This document shows, one piece after another, positions 48,101 to 58,448 of a DNA stretch of 64,000 bases. The stretch covers positions 69,485,333 to 69,549,332 of the forward strand of contig OX638135.1 in NCBI GenBank assembly GCA_951804985.1. Direction: 5' to 3'. This DNA comes from Dryomyza anilis (lineage: Eukaryota > Arthropoda > Insecta > Diptera > Dryomyzidae). Under the pieces are notes generated by a model. That model was not told where the DNA came from. It did no database searches and worked only from the letters and a program-made list of their open reading frames with translations. The translations under genes and the position numbers were made by a program. The first letter of the stretch is position 1. Every line of letters begins with the position of its first letter.

Positions 48101-48705
48101 TTTAAAACGGTGTAAGACATACTTCACTCCTGCTGACTTGCGCACTGTCTACACCACCTATATTCGGCCTAAGATGGAATACAATTCGCACATATGGGCA
48201 GGGGCTTCAAAATCTTCTTTGGAGTTCCTGGATCGAATCCAACAGCGTGCAATATATTTAATAGGGGATGAAAATATTTCATCCTCTATTGGTTCTCTTG
48301 AGCACCGAAGGACCGTAGGGTGTGTAAGCCTGTTCTATAGGTATTACAATGGTAAGTGTTCGAGGGAAATACATGGCCTGATTCCACCAGGTCGTGTGTC
48401 CTCTCGTTCTACTCGGGCATCGAACCAAGCCCACCCCTTCGTAGTTCACTCGGCTCTCAATAGAACCACGCATTACCGAGAGAATTCGTTCTTCAGTCGC
48501 ACGATACGTTTGTGGAACAATCTCCCTGCGTTTGTTTTTCCCGACATTTTCGATATTGGCAAGTTCAAAACAAACATTCACCGACACTACTCCATCTTTC
48601 CACCCTCCATTTAACCTATCATCCCATCTTACGATCAACACTGTGCATTGCATGAATAGGGGGCATCCCCTGAGCGTTGGTTAATTTGTAAAAAAAAAAA
48701 AAAAC
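45170..48705 (+). mobile_element. LINE (Jockey/CR1 supergroup) with intact EN-RT frame
   Basis: GC content rises sharply at about 45170; 45170-45725 would be 5' UTR. One frame codes EN plus RT. The 3' UTR is short (48615-48683) and ends in a run of 15-18 A at about 48688-48703. No ORF1 (gag-like) frame is visible upstream, so the copy is either 5'-truncated or from a single-frame family. Target duplication not identified. Confidence 0.8.
45726..48614 (+). CDS. LINE endonuclease-reverse transcriptase, 962 aa, intact
   Basis: An uninterrupted frame starting at an ATG in good context (AAAAAATGTC). APE-type endonuclease at residues ~1-235: DFCNIRGLRANF, MALGETQVNEG (catalytic Glu), VVAGDFNVHNATWLS, PLGNSDHCTVS (SDH). 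Linker, then RT at ~450-760: KASGPDGISAHVLKK, NYRPIAICSALSKVMESVI, QYGFRRTRSTGDL, ALDISKAFDRVWHKALVSKL (motif A), SGVPQGSVLSPSLFLVFIND (motif B), HSFADDSNICHS (catalytic FADD), LDVLGISIQCDLRWNDHI. C-terminus: YIRPKMEYNSHIWAGA and FLDRIQQRAIYLIGD, as in Jockey/CR1-like LINEs, then FSRTIRLWNNLPA. It would nick DNA and prime reverse transcription on the target. The absence of stops suggests recent activity. Confidence 0.9.
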   Translation: MSQKFRIDFCNIRGLRANFFSVYAYVSIHRPQIMALGETQVNEGADPLDFHIPGYHLLPLFSAHRGLALFIRSDVAYQLQQQHSVSDSEFNTIWVKFKIQTHIMHLCFLYRSPNLDRVSTCNKLDALSDSISNILEQFPGSEIVVAGDFNVHNATWLSHSGLSTQEGCYVELFAECNQLTQIVKEPTYIPRVGGQSPKVLDLFLTSHHEKYDVKVLAPLGNSDHCTVSAEFSYSSLRASSIKAPKRNVWLYEKANWVALNDFFRNFNWKLCFADRDINAAALMVQNIILLGMRSFIPSKKISIKPKDHSWFNETCRIAVRSKEEAFQTWRSNKNADTERLRIQARNRCNAVISREKFLHEQNARKKVLLYHRGSKNFWSFVKRVKNQTTSSTPTLSMNGQTFTDPVDKANLLAELFANNSTLPDSNQPLPVVDFVSSAMPEIHFRTRAVKKVLENLNINKASGPDGISAHVLKKCASTLACPLRNLFYISYTTGVFPSCWKVANVQPVPKKGEATNPANYRPIAICSALSKVMESVINFHFVNYLEHNELLSDRQYGFRRTRSTGDLMAVLSEKWNNCVHLFGESKAVALDISKAFDRVWHKALVSKLIAYGVGESFTRWISSFLQGRSIRVAMDGVLSEQHFINSGVPQGSVLSPSLFLVFINDLLSLTQNPIHSFADDSNICHSYSFKKRPTSLEIESKRRTMNDTLNNDLKTISEWGLANRVDFNARKTQCCLLSHKRMDSTLPPLNMGAVDIAESAALDVLGISIQCDLRWNDHIFDVSKEAAKCLGFLKRCKTYFTPADLRTVYTTYIRPKMEYNSHIWAGASKSSLEFLDRIQQRAIYLIGDENISSSIGSLEHRRTVGCVSLFYRYYNGKCSREIHGLIPPGRVSSRSTRASNQAHPFVVHSALNRTTHYRENSFFSRTIRLWNNLPAFVFPDIFDIGKFKTNIHRHYSIFPPSI

Positions 48706-49842
48706 ACCAAACGATGTATTTCAATATTGCCGTCATCGTGTATACCAAATCTCAATTTTGCAACTAGCTGTAGTTAGGCGGTATTGTCACATGTAGTTGA
48801 GAGGTATTGCAGTATCGTCGACGATATGTGTTTTTAGAAGCATCATTCGATTTAATAGGATAAGATCGTTTTTATAACATTTTAGAAATATATGAATGTA
48901 GCTATGACACCTTTTGCCGATACCACAGTCATAGTTACATGATTTTTTGGAAAAGAGATAACCGATGTGTAGTAATAATTAAACAAGGGTTCAATTATGT
49001 TATTTACTTATAATTTGCTCCATTTTAATATAGAGTGACCTATTACAAACCCAACAATCCTTATGAGATAAAACGACAAAATAAAAAGGTATTAGGTTTC
49101 ATGAAAGATGAAAATAATGGAAAAATAATGAGGGAATTCATTGGTTTGAGGCCAAAAATCTATTCTATTAGTGTGATAATGATATCAAAAAATCTAAAGG
49201 GGTAAAAAAAATCAACTTTGATGTCCCTCAGCATTGATGATTCTAGAAAATGATTATTTAATAAGAAAATTTATTTTGATAAAATGTTAACTTTAAGATC
49301 TAATGTTCATAAGATATATACACTAGACTGATTCAAATTTGTATAAAAATCTCGAACTATTTTTTCTTTCCATATTATACCATATTTTTAATGACCATGT
49401 TATTGGAGATATGGATTTCAGAATGTTTAGAAAGATTTGCAATGAATGTTGGCAGGATAAGTGTAGTTTTGTTGTGATAAATAACGATGTTTCTATAAAC
49501 AAGGGTCGATATCGAAAAGGTTTTGACAATATCATTCATATATTATATCACATCACAACTTGTTACAACACAGATTAGTATCAGATATATATCAGATCAA
49601 TAACAGTTACTCATCAGATAAGTATCCGATATATATCAGATCAGTAACAGATATACATCAGATAAGTATCAGATATTAGGCAGATCATAGAAACAATAAT
49701 GATGAAAAATATAATTCTGAATGTTTTAGCAAACATTGCTCACACTCGGAATATCTTAAAGAACAAATTAAACAAAATAAAGTTAGGTGAAATAAATCGA
49801 GTTAATTTGTTTGAAAATACATTTCACCCATTTTAAAACAAA
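48706..49842. other. Gap with short tandem repeats
   Basis: No gene. At about 49575-49685 a ~21-22-bp unit (CAGATATATATCAGATCAGTAA and variants) repeats about five times. Confidence 0.6.
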
Positions 49843-50382
49843 CCAGTTGGGAAGGTTAGATCACATGGGAAATTTTAAAGTAGGTGTAATTATGATAGTT
49901 AGGATTATTAAAATTATAGTCGGTCTAAGCCGACTATAAATACCCTACACATATGTATGGTTACCATTCAAGGTGATATATAGGTCACCAGGGTATACGA
50001 ATCCTGAAAATAACTACAAACATTCAATCGCTGAAGAATTTCCATTCATTTGATACCCATATTTACAAATGGGTAGGTGTACCGAATTTCGATTTTTTTT
50101 TTGTGAACCACAAGTCTTTTCGCCGGAAACCATTATTATCATGTATTTGAGCATGATGTCAATATATATTTGACCAAAAAAAACTACCTAAGCACGTATA
50201 CATAAAAATTGATCTTTATATGTACATTTTATATGAGGTATTTGAACATAAGTGGTCGGATCATAGGTCACAATGAACCGTTCTAACCAATTTTTTTGCA
50301 CATACAGCGTAGGTATATTAGTAATCTAAGTTATAAGTTTCATTTATCTAGCTCTTCAATTTTAAAAGTAGTAGGGATTTCA

Positions 50383-50436
<54 letters not shown>

Positions 50437-50577
50437 GGACGGACATCGCTAAATCGACTCAGGAGGTCATGCTGATCAAGAATATATATACTTTTCCATA
50501 CCGGAGATGCTTCCTTCTGGATGTTACAAACGGCGTACCAAACTGAATATACCCTTTCACTCTTAGTGTTGGGTATA
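49843..50577 (-). mobile_element. mini-me-type retroposon, copy D (full length)
   Basis: Same orientation as copy A: CCAGTTGGGAAGGTTAGATC at the start, TTAGTGTTGGGTATA at the end, with a long pure (GACA)n tract at 50386-50440 that has expanded compared with copies A and B. Sits between A-runs. Confidence 0.85.
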
Positions 50578-51505
50578 AAAAGAAAATATTTATGAAATCC
50601 ACTCAAAATTTACATTTAAATGGTGAACCACACTATCTATCAACACTTGGTACAACAATGGATGATAAAATAATTAAAAAAAAAGTTTATTAAACAAAAA
50701 TAAGCAAGGGAATAAAAAACCATACCAGCATATAAGCAAGAAAAAACCCAACATTGAAAATGAATTAGCAAGGACTTTAAAATATTATCAACGTTCAAAT
50801 ACCATACAACACTCAAACAGTTGAATTTGTTAAAGACTTAAAAAATGAGAATGTAGATGCTGATGTAGGAAACAAAGACTATGCTAATTATAATGTGAAG
50901 CCAGAATCTGTTTTTGATAATGAAAATATGTTCAATAATGTCTCTGAATACAAAAACAAAACTTTCGAGTTTTCATTCAATTTTTTAAACAGGCTGATAG
51001 AAGTAGGACCACATTTAGTACCAAAAAAGCAGCTTAGTAGAAATCTATGCTTCTAAGTTAACCAAGTATTTTATAATCTTCAACTTAATAATATTTATGT
51101 GTTGACATAATATTAGTACAATTGGAGAATATAACCATAGTGACTACAAAACATTTACAGTATTGTTAGAAATAATAAAAAAGGTTTTTTGGAATAATGG
51201 TACATTCATCTTCCAAAAAAGGTATTGAGGTCATATCAATTTATTGAAACTACCTCTGTATTATTATCAATTTACAATAATAAAATAATGTTCAAACCGT
51301 TTTTATCAGTAATTAAAGAAAATTCACTTAAATCGGTTCAAGTCCCGGTGTAGTTTTTGGGTGACATCAAAATTGTCACATTTCGGGTATCGGATAATTT
51401 GGTGCATTTTTTATCCACAATAGTGGGAGAACTGAAGTGTCGGCACAACAAGAAAATCTGTCATAGAATTGCTTTAATGTTTCTAGTATTTTTGCTAAAA
51501 CATTA
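50578..51505. other. AT-rich gap with one open frame
   Basis: Apart from the frame at 50781-51056 nothing was recognised. Confidence 0.5.
50781..51056 (+). other. Unassigned open frame, 91 codons
   Basis: Open between TAA at 50778-50780 and TAA at 51054-51056, no early ATG. Composition is protein-like: VEFVKDLKNENVDADVGN, then FEFSFNFLNRLIEVGPHLVP. It could be an exon or a transposon remnant. No family recognised. Confidence 0.25.
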
Positions 51506-51506
51506 A

Positions 51507-52060
51507 GGGCCAGTTTTTCAGTGCTCGTTTAAACGTAGTTTAATCTCCGTTTAATTAATCTTCTCTTTAAATAAACGTCGTTTAATTTTGTTAGCAGTTT
51601 TTCAGTGATAGTTTAAAATGAACACAGACCAGGACAATACATATGGCACCCCAGGCAAATGACAAATAATTCTCTCGATTTTGACTTCTGATAAATGTCA
51701 TTCAAAATTAAATAAATAAAAAAATTGTTTCAGAAAAATAAAATTAATGTAATTTTAAATTTAAACAAGAGATCGAGCAACTAAAGTGCACTTGAGAGTT
51801 TTTTTAATGCATAGTGTGCAGAAATACAAAAATTAATAATAATTATTTTGTGAAACAACGCAGCGACAGAAAATAGTGAAAAGTGTTGTGAAAAAAATTC
51901 ATGCCAACAACTTTGAAAGTTTAAACGTAGTTTAAATCATCAGCATCGGTCGTTTAAACTAAGTTTAAACGACGGTTGAAGTTCACTGAAAAAATCGATT
52001 TTGATTTTAAACGAAATTTAAACCACCAAAAAAGTTCAACTGGCACTGAAAAACTGGCCC
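51507..52060. mobile_element. PIF/Harbinger-like MITE, 554 bp
   Basis: Ends GGGCCAGTTTTTCAGTGC (51507-51524) and GCACTGAAAAACTGGCCC (52043-52060) are perfect complements. TAA lies directly outside both (51504-51506 and 52061-52063): a 3-bp TWA target duplication, the hallmark of PIF/Harbinger. Subterminal GTTTAAACGTAGTTTAA motifs are also inverted. No transposase. Confidence 0.8.
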
Positions 52061-52063
52061 TAA

Positions 52064-52329
52064 ATCAAGCATTATTTTTGATGAAAATATCAGAACTCGT
52101 AGAATTTGAATCTTCAATTTCTAATATTCTTTGATTATTTAATTCATTTTACCATTTTTATATGTAAATTCTGTTTTACACAGACAGACATCTACGCATT
52201 TTTTTATTTTGTCTCTTTTAACGTTCCTTATAAAGAAAGGTCCAGCAAGAACAATACTTGTTCATACCTTTGTATTATAAACTTCTAAAATCGGCTTCGA
52301 ATGTGTCTGCATATTTTCCACCATTTTTA
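52064..52329. other. Spacer
   Basis: AT-rich, nothing recognised. Confidence 0.5.
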
Positions 52330-52470
52330 CTTAAGTTGTTTCGAATTTTATAGTAGTTTACTTAGAGCTGATTGGAATTATCTTGAAGTTCAGCTTTAAA
52401 TTGAATGGAATTTTCTCGAAGTTCAGCTTTAACGAGGCTATTGTATTGCTGTAAGTCGTTATCGTCGCCA
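52330..52470 (-). pseudogene. S-family Gag coiled-coil fragment
   Basis: The minus strand reads QQYNSLVKAELRENSIQFKA and ELQDNSNQL, the ENSxxxKAEL repeat of S-family Gag (copy 2 has QLKAELQENSNKL). No LTR or other part of the element is nearby, so this is a fifth, solitary fragment. Confidence 0.6.
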
Positions 52471-52729
52471 TCATCACCACCAGAAAACAGGATTGTAGTA
52501 ACATATCGAAACATACATAAAAATTCGATGAAATTCGAAATAAACTGCAATCAGTGGCTGATTTCCGTGATTAATTGTGTATAAAGTGGCTGAAAAGAGT
52601 CTAAAAATTCGATTGCGATTTTTTTAAAAAACGATACATAATAAATAAAACTAAGTAAGGCCAACCACGCGTCAACCTAAATTAATATTATCACTAAATT
52701 AGAAATTATTTAAATCTTCAAATTAAAAA

Positions 52730-52986
52730 TAATAATTTAATTTTTAAAAATACATACTAAAAACAACAAATGTAATCTTTATATTGGCTTTGTTAAATTT
52801 ATAATAAAATTTTAATATAAAAATATATTTAATGAAAATAAATATATTTTAATTAAAAGCACAAAGTTTTTTTTTAATTAAAAAAAAAATGTTTCTTTGT
52901 GTTATAGTTTATTATTAATATAATAATTTTTAATAATATTATTTATATATTATTGTGTTCTTAATATAATTAAATATAATTAATAT
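52730..52986 (-). repeat. Left arm of a 1404-unit-like sequence split by S copy 4
   Basis: Reverse complement of the AT-rich part of the array unit (about 22715-22930): TAATTAAATATAATTAAT, the run of T and the AATAATATTATTTATATATT stretch. The right arm is 58449-58765. Diverged from the array, so older. Confidence 0.7.
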
Positions 52987-53520
52987 TGTTACGAAAATTC
53001 AGTCTACGGAAAACTGTTCTACGAGTTCGTATCGCTGGATTGTGTACAAAATAAAAACGCACTTATATTTGGTTTTAACTAGTATTATTTCAACTAGTAT
53101 TAATTAACATTATTAATTTAAATAACAACTTAAAGAATAATCACTTATATCAACTGCTAAATTACTACAATTTATCTTTACAATGTTCACTCACGAGACG
53201 CACTAGTTCACTATTAAATCACAACTGAAGTACAGTGCCTCAGATGCGCGGCCTTATATACTGCAGGCATCAGTTCGACACGTTTCTACAAGCTTCGAGA
53301 ACCTTCTACTCGTTTCGTGAATGACGCATGCTATTGGCATCTCATTCGCACTCATGTGTTTTAATGCGCTGATCTTCCATTCTTTCTCGCACACGGCTTC
53401 AGTGCGCTGAATGATCTTCCGTCTCTTTCTAACACATGCTTAGTGCGCTGAATTGTCTTGCGTCTCATTAATTATTGTTGATTGCTTGCACTATGGAGCA
53501 AATTACATCATTTCGTAACA
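52987..53520 (-). repeat. 3' LTR of S copy 4
   Basis: 534 bp. Lacks a 15-bp stretch (GAGAAGCTTGTTTC region) present in the other LTR at ~58205. Confidence 0.9.
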
Positions 53521-53557
53521 CTGCCCTCCACCTAAATCTGTTCGTCCCGATCAGATG

Positions 53558-54859
53558 TTAATCCTCTCTCTCTCTGAATGGCGCCAACCTTTCTAAATGT
53601 ACTACTTTCATTTTTCGTCTAACGCCTGCAGTATTCTGAATCCGATACACGACATCGTTAATTATTTTAATTATCTTATATGGTCCTTCCCAGTGTGTTT
53701 GTAGCTTAGGGGATAAGCCTTTCTTCCTTTGTGGGTTATAGAGCAAAACAAGCTCTCCTTCCGTAAATCCCTCTGAATTTGTGCGCAAGTCGTATCTGGT
53801 CTTCATCTTATCACTCGCAAATTGTGTACGCTGTCTTACAAACTGATTCACTTCGTTCATTTCTTCACTTTTTCTGAAAACATAATTGTGTACAAGGAAT
53901 TCCAGCTGAAGGACTCACACCAAACTTTAAGTCCGCAGGTAATCTTAAGTCTGTTCCAAAAACAACTTTAGATGGTGAAGCCGCTGTAGTATCATGAACT
54001 GCCGTTCGATAAGCCATTAGTAATAGTGGTATGTGTGTATCCCAATCTTTTTGATTTTTATCAACCACTTTTCTGAGATACTCTTTCAAAGTCCGATTGA
54101 ATCTCTCCACCATGCCGTCTGATTGCGGGTGCAAAGGCGTTGTTCGTGTTTTGTGTATGTTGAGGACTTTAAATACTTCCTTAAAAACTGCAGACTCAAA
54201 ATTTCTTCCTTGGTCTGAATGCAATTCCAACGGTACTCCAAAACAACTAATGCATCCGCAACTGTTGTGGCTTCTTGATTCGGCATGGGATACACTTCAG
54301 GCCACTTGCTGAAGGACATACTTATTACCCGCATCACTGATTGGAAACGGCCCGGCGACATCCATGGCAATACGCTAAAATGGTGCTTCACGTTGTACTG
54401 ATGCGTCCTGCCGTGACTTCTGACTGTTGCTCCTTTTGCTGGTACACATTGCGGACAACTGCGAATCCAATCGGCGACTGACTCTTGGCATCCAACCCAA
54501 TAAAAACGTTTCTTTACTTTTTCGACCGTTTTATTTATACCTAAATGACCTCCACTAGATCCACCATGGTATTCCGCTAATATCTCTTTTACTTTTGACT
54601 TATGAACGACGATCAAATTTCGAGCGGATGTGCCATTTTCATTTTCCCATACACGATATAAGCAACCATCTTGTAGCTTTAAGCTCTGCCACTGTGCCCA
54701 GTAAGCTTTAGTTATTGCACTGTCAGCAGCTATATCTTCCCATGATGGTTTTCTTTGCTGTTCCTTGAACATCATGATTTTTGTGAGGTCGGGATCACTC
54801 TTTTGATCAATTTGAATTTGTTCCGGAGTCCATTTTTCATCGGGCAAACTACGGCACAT
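53558..54859 (-). pseudogene. Integrase and upstream linker, S copy 4
   Basis: Frame 54086-54859: TPEQIQIDQKSDPDLTKI, GGHLGINKTVEKVKKRFYW, SCPQCVPAKG (H2C2 finger), then VLPWMSPGRFQS and FSKWPEVYPM: the same out-of-frame core start and shortened segment as copy 3. A frameshift near 54240 leads to frame 53865-54230 with ELHSDQGRNFES and DGMVERFNRTLKEYL, so the second Asp and Glu survive. Frame 53558-53860 holds the C-terminal module (YDLRTNSEGFTEGELVLLYN, MKVVHLERLA). Confidence 0.85.
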
Positions 54860-55032
54860 CGTAAATAAACAAACAATCTACTCAGATGTTTATAAATGAG
54901 TGAACGAAGGATTTGGCTGCCAAAGAAAAGAGTCAAGTGCAACAGCTAATTGACAAATATCGGTGTATATTTGCTGAAAAGGGCCAAAAGGATGGCAGAA
55001 CTGCCATTTTAAAACATCGAATAGACACTGGT
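54848..55032 (+). repeat. Inverted duplicate of the protease-RT linker inside copy 4
   Basis: Plus-strand copy of minus-strand sequence at 56070-56248: CTACGGCACATCGTAAATAA, then the TKDLAAKEKSQVQQL coding segment, ending AATAGACACTGG. It replaces the RNase H C-terminus and part of the linker. Confidence 0.85.
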
Positions 55033-55045
55033 TAGTAAACGAATG

Positions 55046-55591
55046 TCAATTATGTTTTCTTTTCCTTTCGCTCTTGAACAATGAACAATGAAGCTCCCTC
55101 CTGGTGACACAGTAATTTCGCTCGGGTTTGGACAAGGTTTTACTGTAGTATGCGATCACTTTTTCTTTTCCATTGATCACTTGAGAGAGAACTCCGCCGA
55201 TTCCGTATCCACTCGCATCCGTATCAAGTATAAATTTCTCACCTGGAATTGGATACGCAAGAATTGGTGCCGAGCACAGCAGACCTTTTAATTTCAAAAA
55301 CGCCCTTTCTTGATCATTGCCCCATTGAAATGCGCGGTTCTTTCTTGTCAACTCGTGAAGACTACTAGCAACATTGGCAAAACCTGGAACAAATCGTCTG
55401 TAGTATGTACATAGCCCCAAGAAACTTCGTAGGTCATGTAGATTTTGCGGTCTGGGCCACTCCTTGACTGCAACTATTTTATCCTCATCGGTATGCACTC
55501 CTTTCTTGGTAACTCGATGACCCAGATACTCGACTTCTTTCTTGAAAAGTGAGCATTTCTTTGGGCTAAGTTGTAGACCCGCCCATAACAA
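55046..55591 (-). pseudogene. RT C-terminus and partial RNase H, S copy 4
   Basis: LQLSPKKCSLFKKEVEYLGH, LRSFLGLCTYYRRFVPGFA, then KFILDTDASGYGIGGVLSQV (RNase H first Asp) and CVTRRELHCSLF, where it breaks at the rearrangement. The rest of RNase H (second half with LRTDYAAL and NADALSR) is missing. Confidence 0.85.
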
Positions 55592-56213
55592 TTATGTCTA
55601 TACTAAAGCATGTTTTCCAGTGTAAACCTTTTAATACGTGCTCCATTAACCGCTCGAATGTTGCTGGGGCATTGCATAGTCCAAACGGCATTACCAAAAA
55701 TTGCCATAGTCCATCGCCAGTACTGAATGCAGTCTTCTCTCGATCTTTCTTATCTATTTCCACTTGCCAGTAACCGCTTTGCAAGTCCAACGTTGAAAAC
55801 CACTTAGCATTAGATAGTGTATCCAAGGTGTCATCGATTCTAGGCAGTGGATAACTATCTTTCTTGGTGACATCATCAAGTTTTCGGTAATCAACGCAAA
55901 ACCGAGTACTACCGTCCTTCTTTTTCACCAATACTACTGGTGAACTCCATGGACTCTCAGATGGTTCCACCACGCCATTTGTGTGCATTTCTTCAACCAA
56001 ATGTGATACTTCGTCTCTTTTCGCAAGTGGTACCCTTCTTGGTGCTTGACGAATTGGGTTAGAATCACCAGTGTCTATTCGATGTTTTAAAATGGCAGTT
56101 CTGCCATCCTTTTGGCCCTTTTCAGCAAATATACACCGATATTTGTCAATTAGCTGTTGCACTTGACTCTTTTCTTTGGCAGCCAAATCCTTCGTCCACT
56201 CATTTATATACAT
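55566..56213 (-). pseudogene. Reverse transcriptase, S copy 4
   Basis: Motifs VVEPSESPWSSPVVLVKKKD, FCVDYRKLDDVTKKDSYPLP, FSTLDLQSGYWQVEI, FLVMPFGLCNAPATFERLM, then a deletion turns the YLDDIIVMG box into SIDIIVMG and removes ~20 codons after it. The catalytic YxDD is destroyed and the frame shifts into 55046-55591. Confidence 0.85.
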
Positions 56214-56234
56214 CTGAGTAGATTGTTTGTTTAT

Positions 56235-56990
56235 TTACGATGTGCCGTAGTCCCTTGATGGATTTGACTCACAATTTATAATCGCTGATGCCTCTTGACA
56301 CTGGCCTATCACTGTTCCCTTTTTAATTAATTTGGACGAGTTTTCCATGTTGAGAACTCTTATTGGAACAACTTTGTCTTTTGTCGCTTCTACTAGTGTT
56401 CTTCCGACAACTATATTACTTCTGCTCATTTGCTCATCATTCGCTTCTATAACCCACAACTTGCTTATCCCACAATCTCCATTTAATTTCGCCCAAACAA
56501 TTGCTTCTGAATTAGGTGGTATTTTTCTATTTTTATGAGCAATAACTTGTTTAATTTTCGGGCTCTGGTCACAATCAATGTTTAGTTGGATCTCCGTGTT
56601 GGCATAACTCAAAATTTTTCTTGTTAAATCTAGTGTGACACCGTTTCTTATCATGAAGTCCATGCCAAGTATTATTTCGTCTACTATTTCCGCCACAATA
56701 AAATCATGCTTAACTGTCGTAGTGCCAATAGTGATTTCCTTGGTAATTTTTCCTCTGATTGGAGCCTCTTCACATGTCGCTGTTTGCAATCTTATTCCGA
56801 TAAGCGGCTCTATATCTTCCCTAAAAAGGTTACTTCTTATAATTGAGTGTGAAGCTCCTGTATCCAACGTTACCATATATGCTGTACAATCAATGAGTCC
56901 TTCGACAGTTAAACTATTTGGCTTTCGAATAATTTGTGAAATGGAGATTCTGGGGCAATCGGTTATGGGAGTCAGATCGTGCCCCGCAGA
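56235..56990 (-). pseudogene. Aspartic protease, S copy 4
   Basis: Frame 56235-56876 from MVTLDTGASHSIIRSNL (catalytic DTG) through EIILGMDFMIRNGVTL to GTVIGQCQEASA. Upstream in-frame ISISQIIRKPNSLTVEG extends it to the frameshift hairpin. The protease itself is intact; it ends at a stop, and RT restarts after ~20 bp. Confidence 0.85.
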
Positions 56991-57006
56991 ACTGACTCGT
57001 TTTAGT

Positions 57007-57865
57007 TTAAAATTGATTAAAATTTACTTTATTTTGGACATGATTCTGGGTTTCTTCATGTCGGGGTTCATTTGCAAATGGATTCATTGAGCGCTTGCGT
57101 TTCTTACGACAATCACGTGCCATATGCCCATATGTATCACAGTTGTAGCATTTACCTTTAAATTGGGTGTCGCGGTTGGCAGCAGTGTAATCTGGTTTAG
57201 CTCCACTTTTTAACGCTTGGCAAATTACCTGAAGTAGGTCTTCATTCTCCACATCTAGTTTACGGACCTTTGGCGCTGGGCGGCACAACGTAGTTGCTGT
57301 CTCCTGTGTTAGCGCTGTGGTTACAGTTTCCGAAAATGTCACTTTCGGCATTGTCACTGTGGCACGTCTTGTTTCCGGATCACGTATGCCGTCAACGAAG
57401 GCTTCGGTCTTGCACTTTTCTATGAAATCACTCGTTGAATCTGCATACGACAAATGCGCAAGCCTCTCGACTTCCGCTGCATACGCCTGCAAAGTTTCGC
57501 CATTTCGTTGCAATCTGCCCTTCAGCTCGATTCGGTATATCTGTTTCATGTGATCACTGCCATAAATTTTCTAGAAACTGTCTGGAATTTTCTTGAGCCA
57601 TTATCTGAAATTGTTGTTGCATAGCTCCGATCAACTGGCTCATATCAAAAACTTGGGTCTGTACTTTCTCCTCTGTGCCCAGATTTTTCGATGACGGTGC
57701 TGCAACTTCCACTTCAAAATTATGCATCGTAAGATCAATGCCCTGCGCCTCTAATTCGTCCATTAATCGCTTTTGCAGCTCTACTTTCGTACCAGCAGTT
57801 GGAAGATTACGAATCGACAGCTCCTTCTTTAGCTGGTCGACTTTAAGTTGTTCAAATTTAACAAT
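57007..57865 (-). pseudogene. SAP-domain Gag, S copy 4
   Basis: The start codon is ATT at 57863-57865 instead of ATG. SAP domain LKVDQLKKELSIRNLPTAG, then QVFDMSQLIGAMQQQF; most of the coiled coil and the first part of the core are deleted after RQFLEN (57554). Frame 57007-57549 has QIYRIELKGRLQRNGETLQA, FIEKCKTEAFVDGIRDPETR, and the intact knuckle CYNCDTYGHMARDC. A base is lost next to the slippery heptamer (57005-57011), so gag ends early at NFNQF. Confidence 0.85.
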
Positions 57866-57895
57866 TTTATATCACAATCCCACTTCTGACACCAA

Positions 57896-58444
57896 TGTTA
57901 CGAAAATTCAGTCTACGGAAAACTGTTCTACGAGTTCGTATCGCTGGATTGTGTACAAAATAAAAACGCACTTATATTTGGTTTTAACTAGTATTATTTC
58001 AACTAGTATTAATTAACTTTATTAATTTAAATAACAACTTAAAGAATAATCACTTATATCAACTGCTAAATTACTACAATTTATCTTTACAATGTTCACT
58101 CACGAGACGCACTAGTTCACTATTAAATCACAACTGAAGTACAGTGCCTCAGATGCGCGGCCTTATATACTGAAGGCATCAGTTCGACACGTTTCTACAA
58201 GCTTCGAGAAGCTTGTTTCGAGAACCTTCTACTCGTTTCGTGAATGACGCATGCTATTGGCATCTCATTCGCACTCATGTGTTTTAATGCGCTGATCTTC
58301 CATATCTTTCTCGCACACTGCCTCAGTGCGCTGAATGATCTTCCGTCTCTTTCTAACACATGCTTAGTGCGCTGAATTGTCTTGCGTCTCATTAATTATT
58401 GTTGATTGCTTGCACTATGGAGCAAATTACATCATTTCGTAACA
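57896..58444 (-). repeat. 5' LTR of S copy 4
   Basis: 549 bp with intact TATA (TATATAAGG on the minus strand near 58165). Primer site complement TCCCACTTCTGACACCA at 57878-57894. Confidence 0.9.
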
Positions 58445-58448
58445 ATAT

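Larger units (their letters stand above)
52987..58444 (-). mobile_element. S-family LTR retrotransposon, copy 4
   Basis: 5458 bp with LTRs at 52987-53520 and 57896-58444 and ATAT on both sides (52983-52986, 58445-58448). The array unit at 22715-22735 shows the pre-insertion sequence (ATTAATAATAATAATTAC). Minus-strand order: LTR, primer site, gag, protease, RT, partial RNase H, [inverted segment], integrase, LTR. Same LTR subfamily and integrase lesion as copy 3. Confidence 0.95.

Noticed and set aside
43430..48970. Target duplication of the intact LINE
   Set aside because: Similar short strings occur on both sides (GTGTTTTTAGAAG) but too far from the LINE ends to be its duplication.
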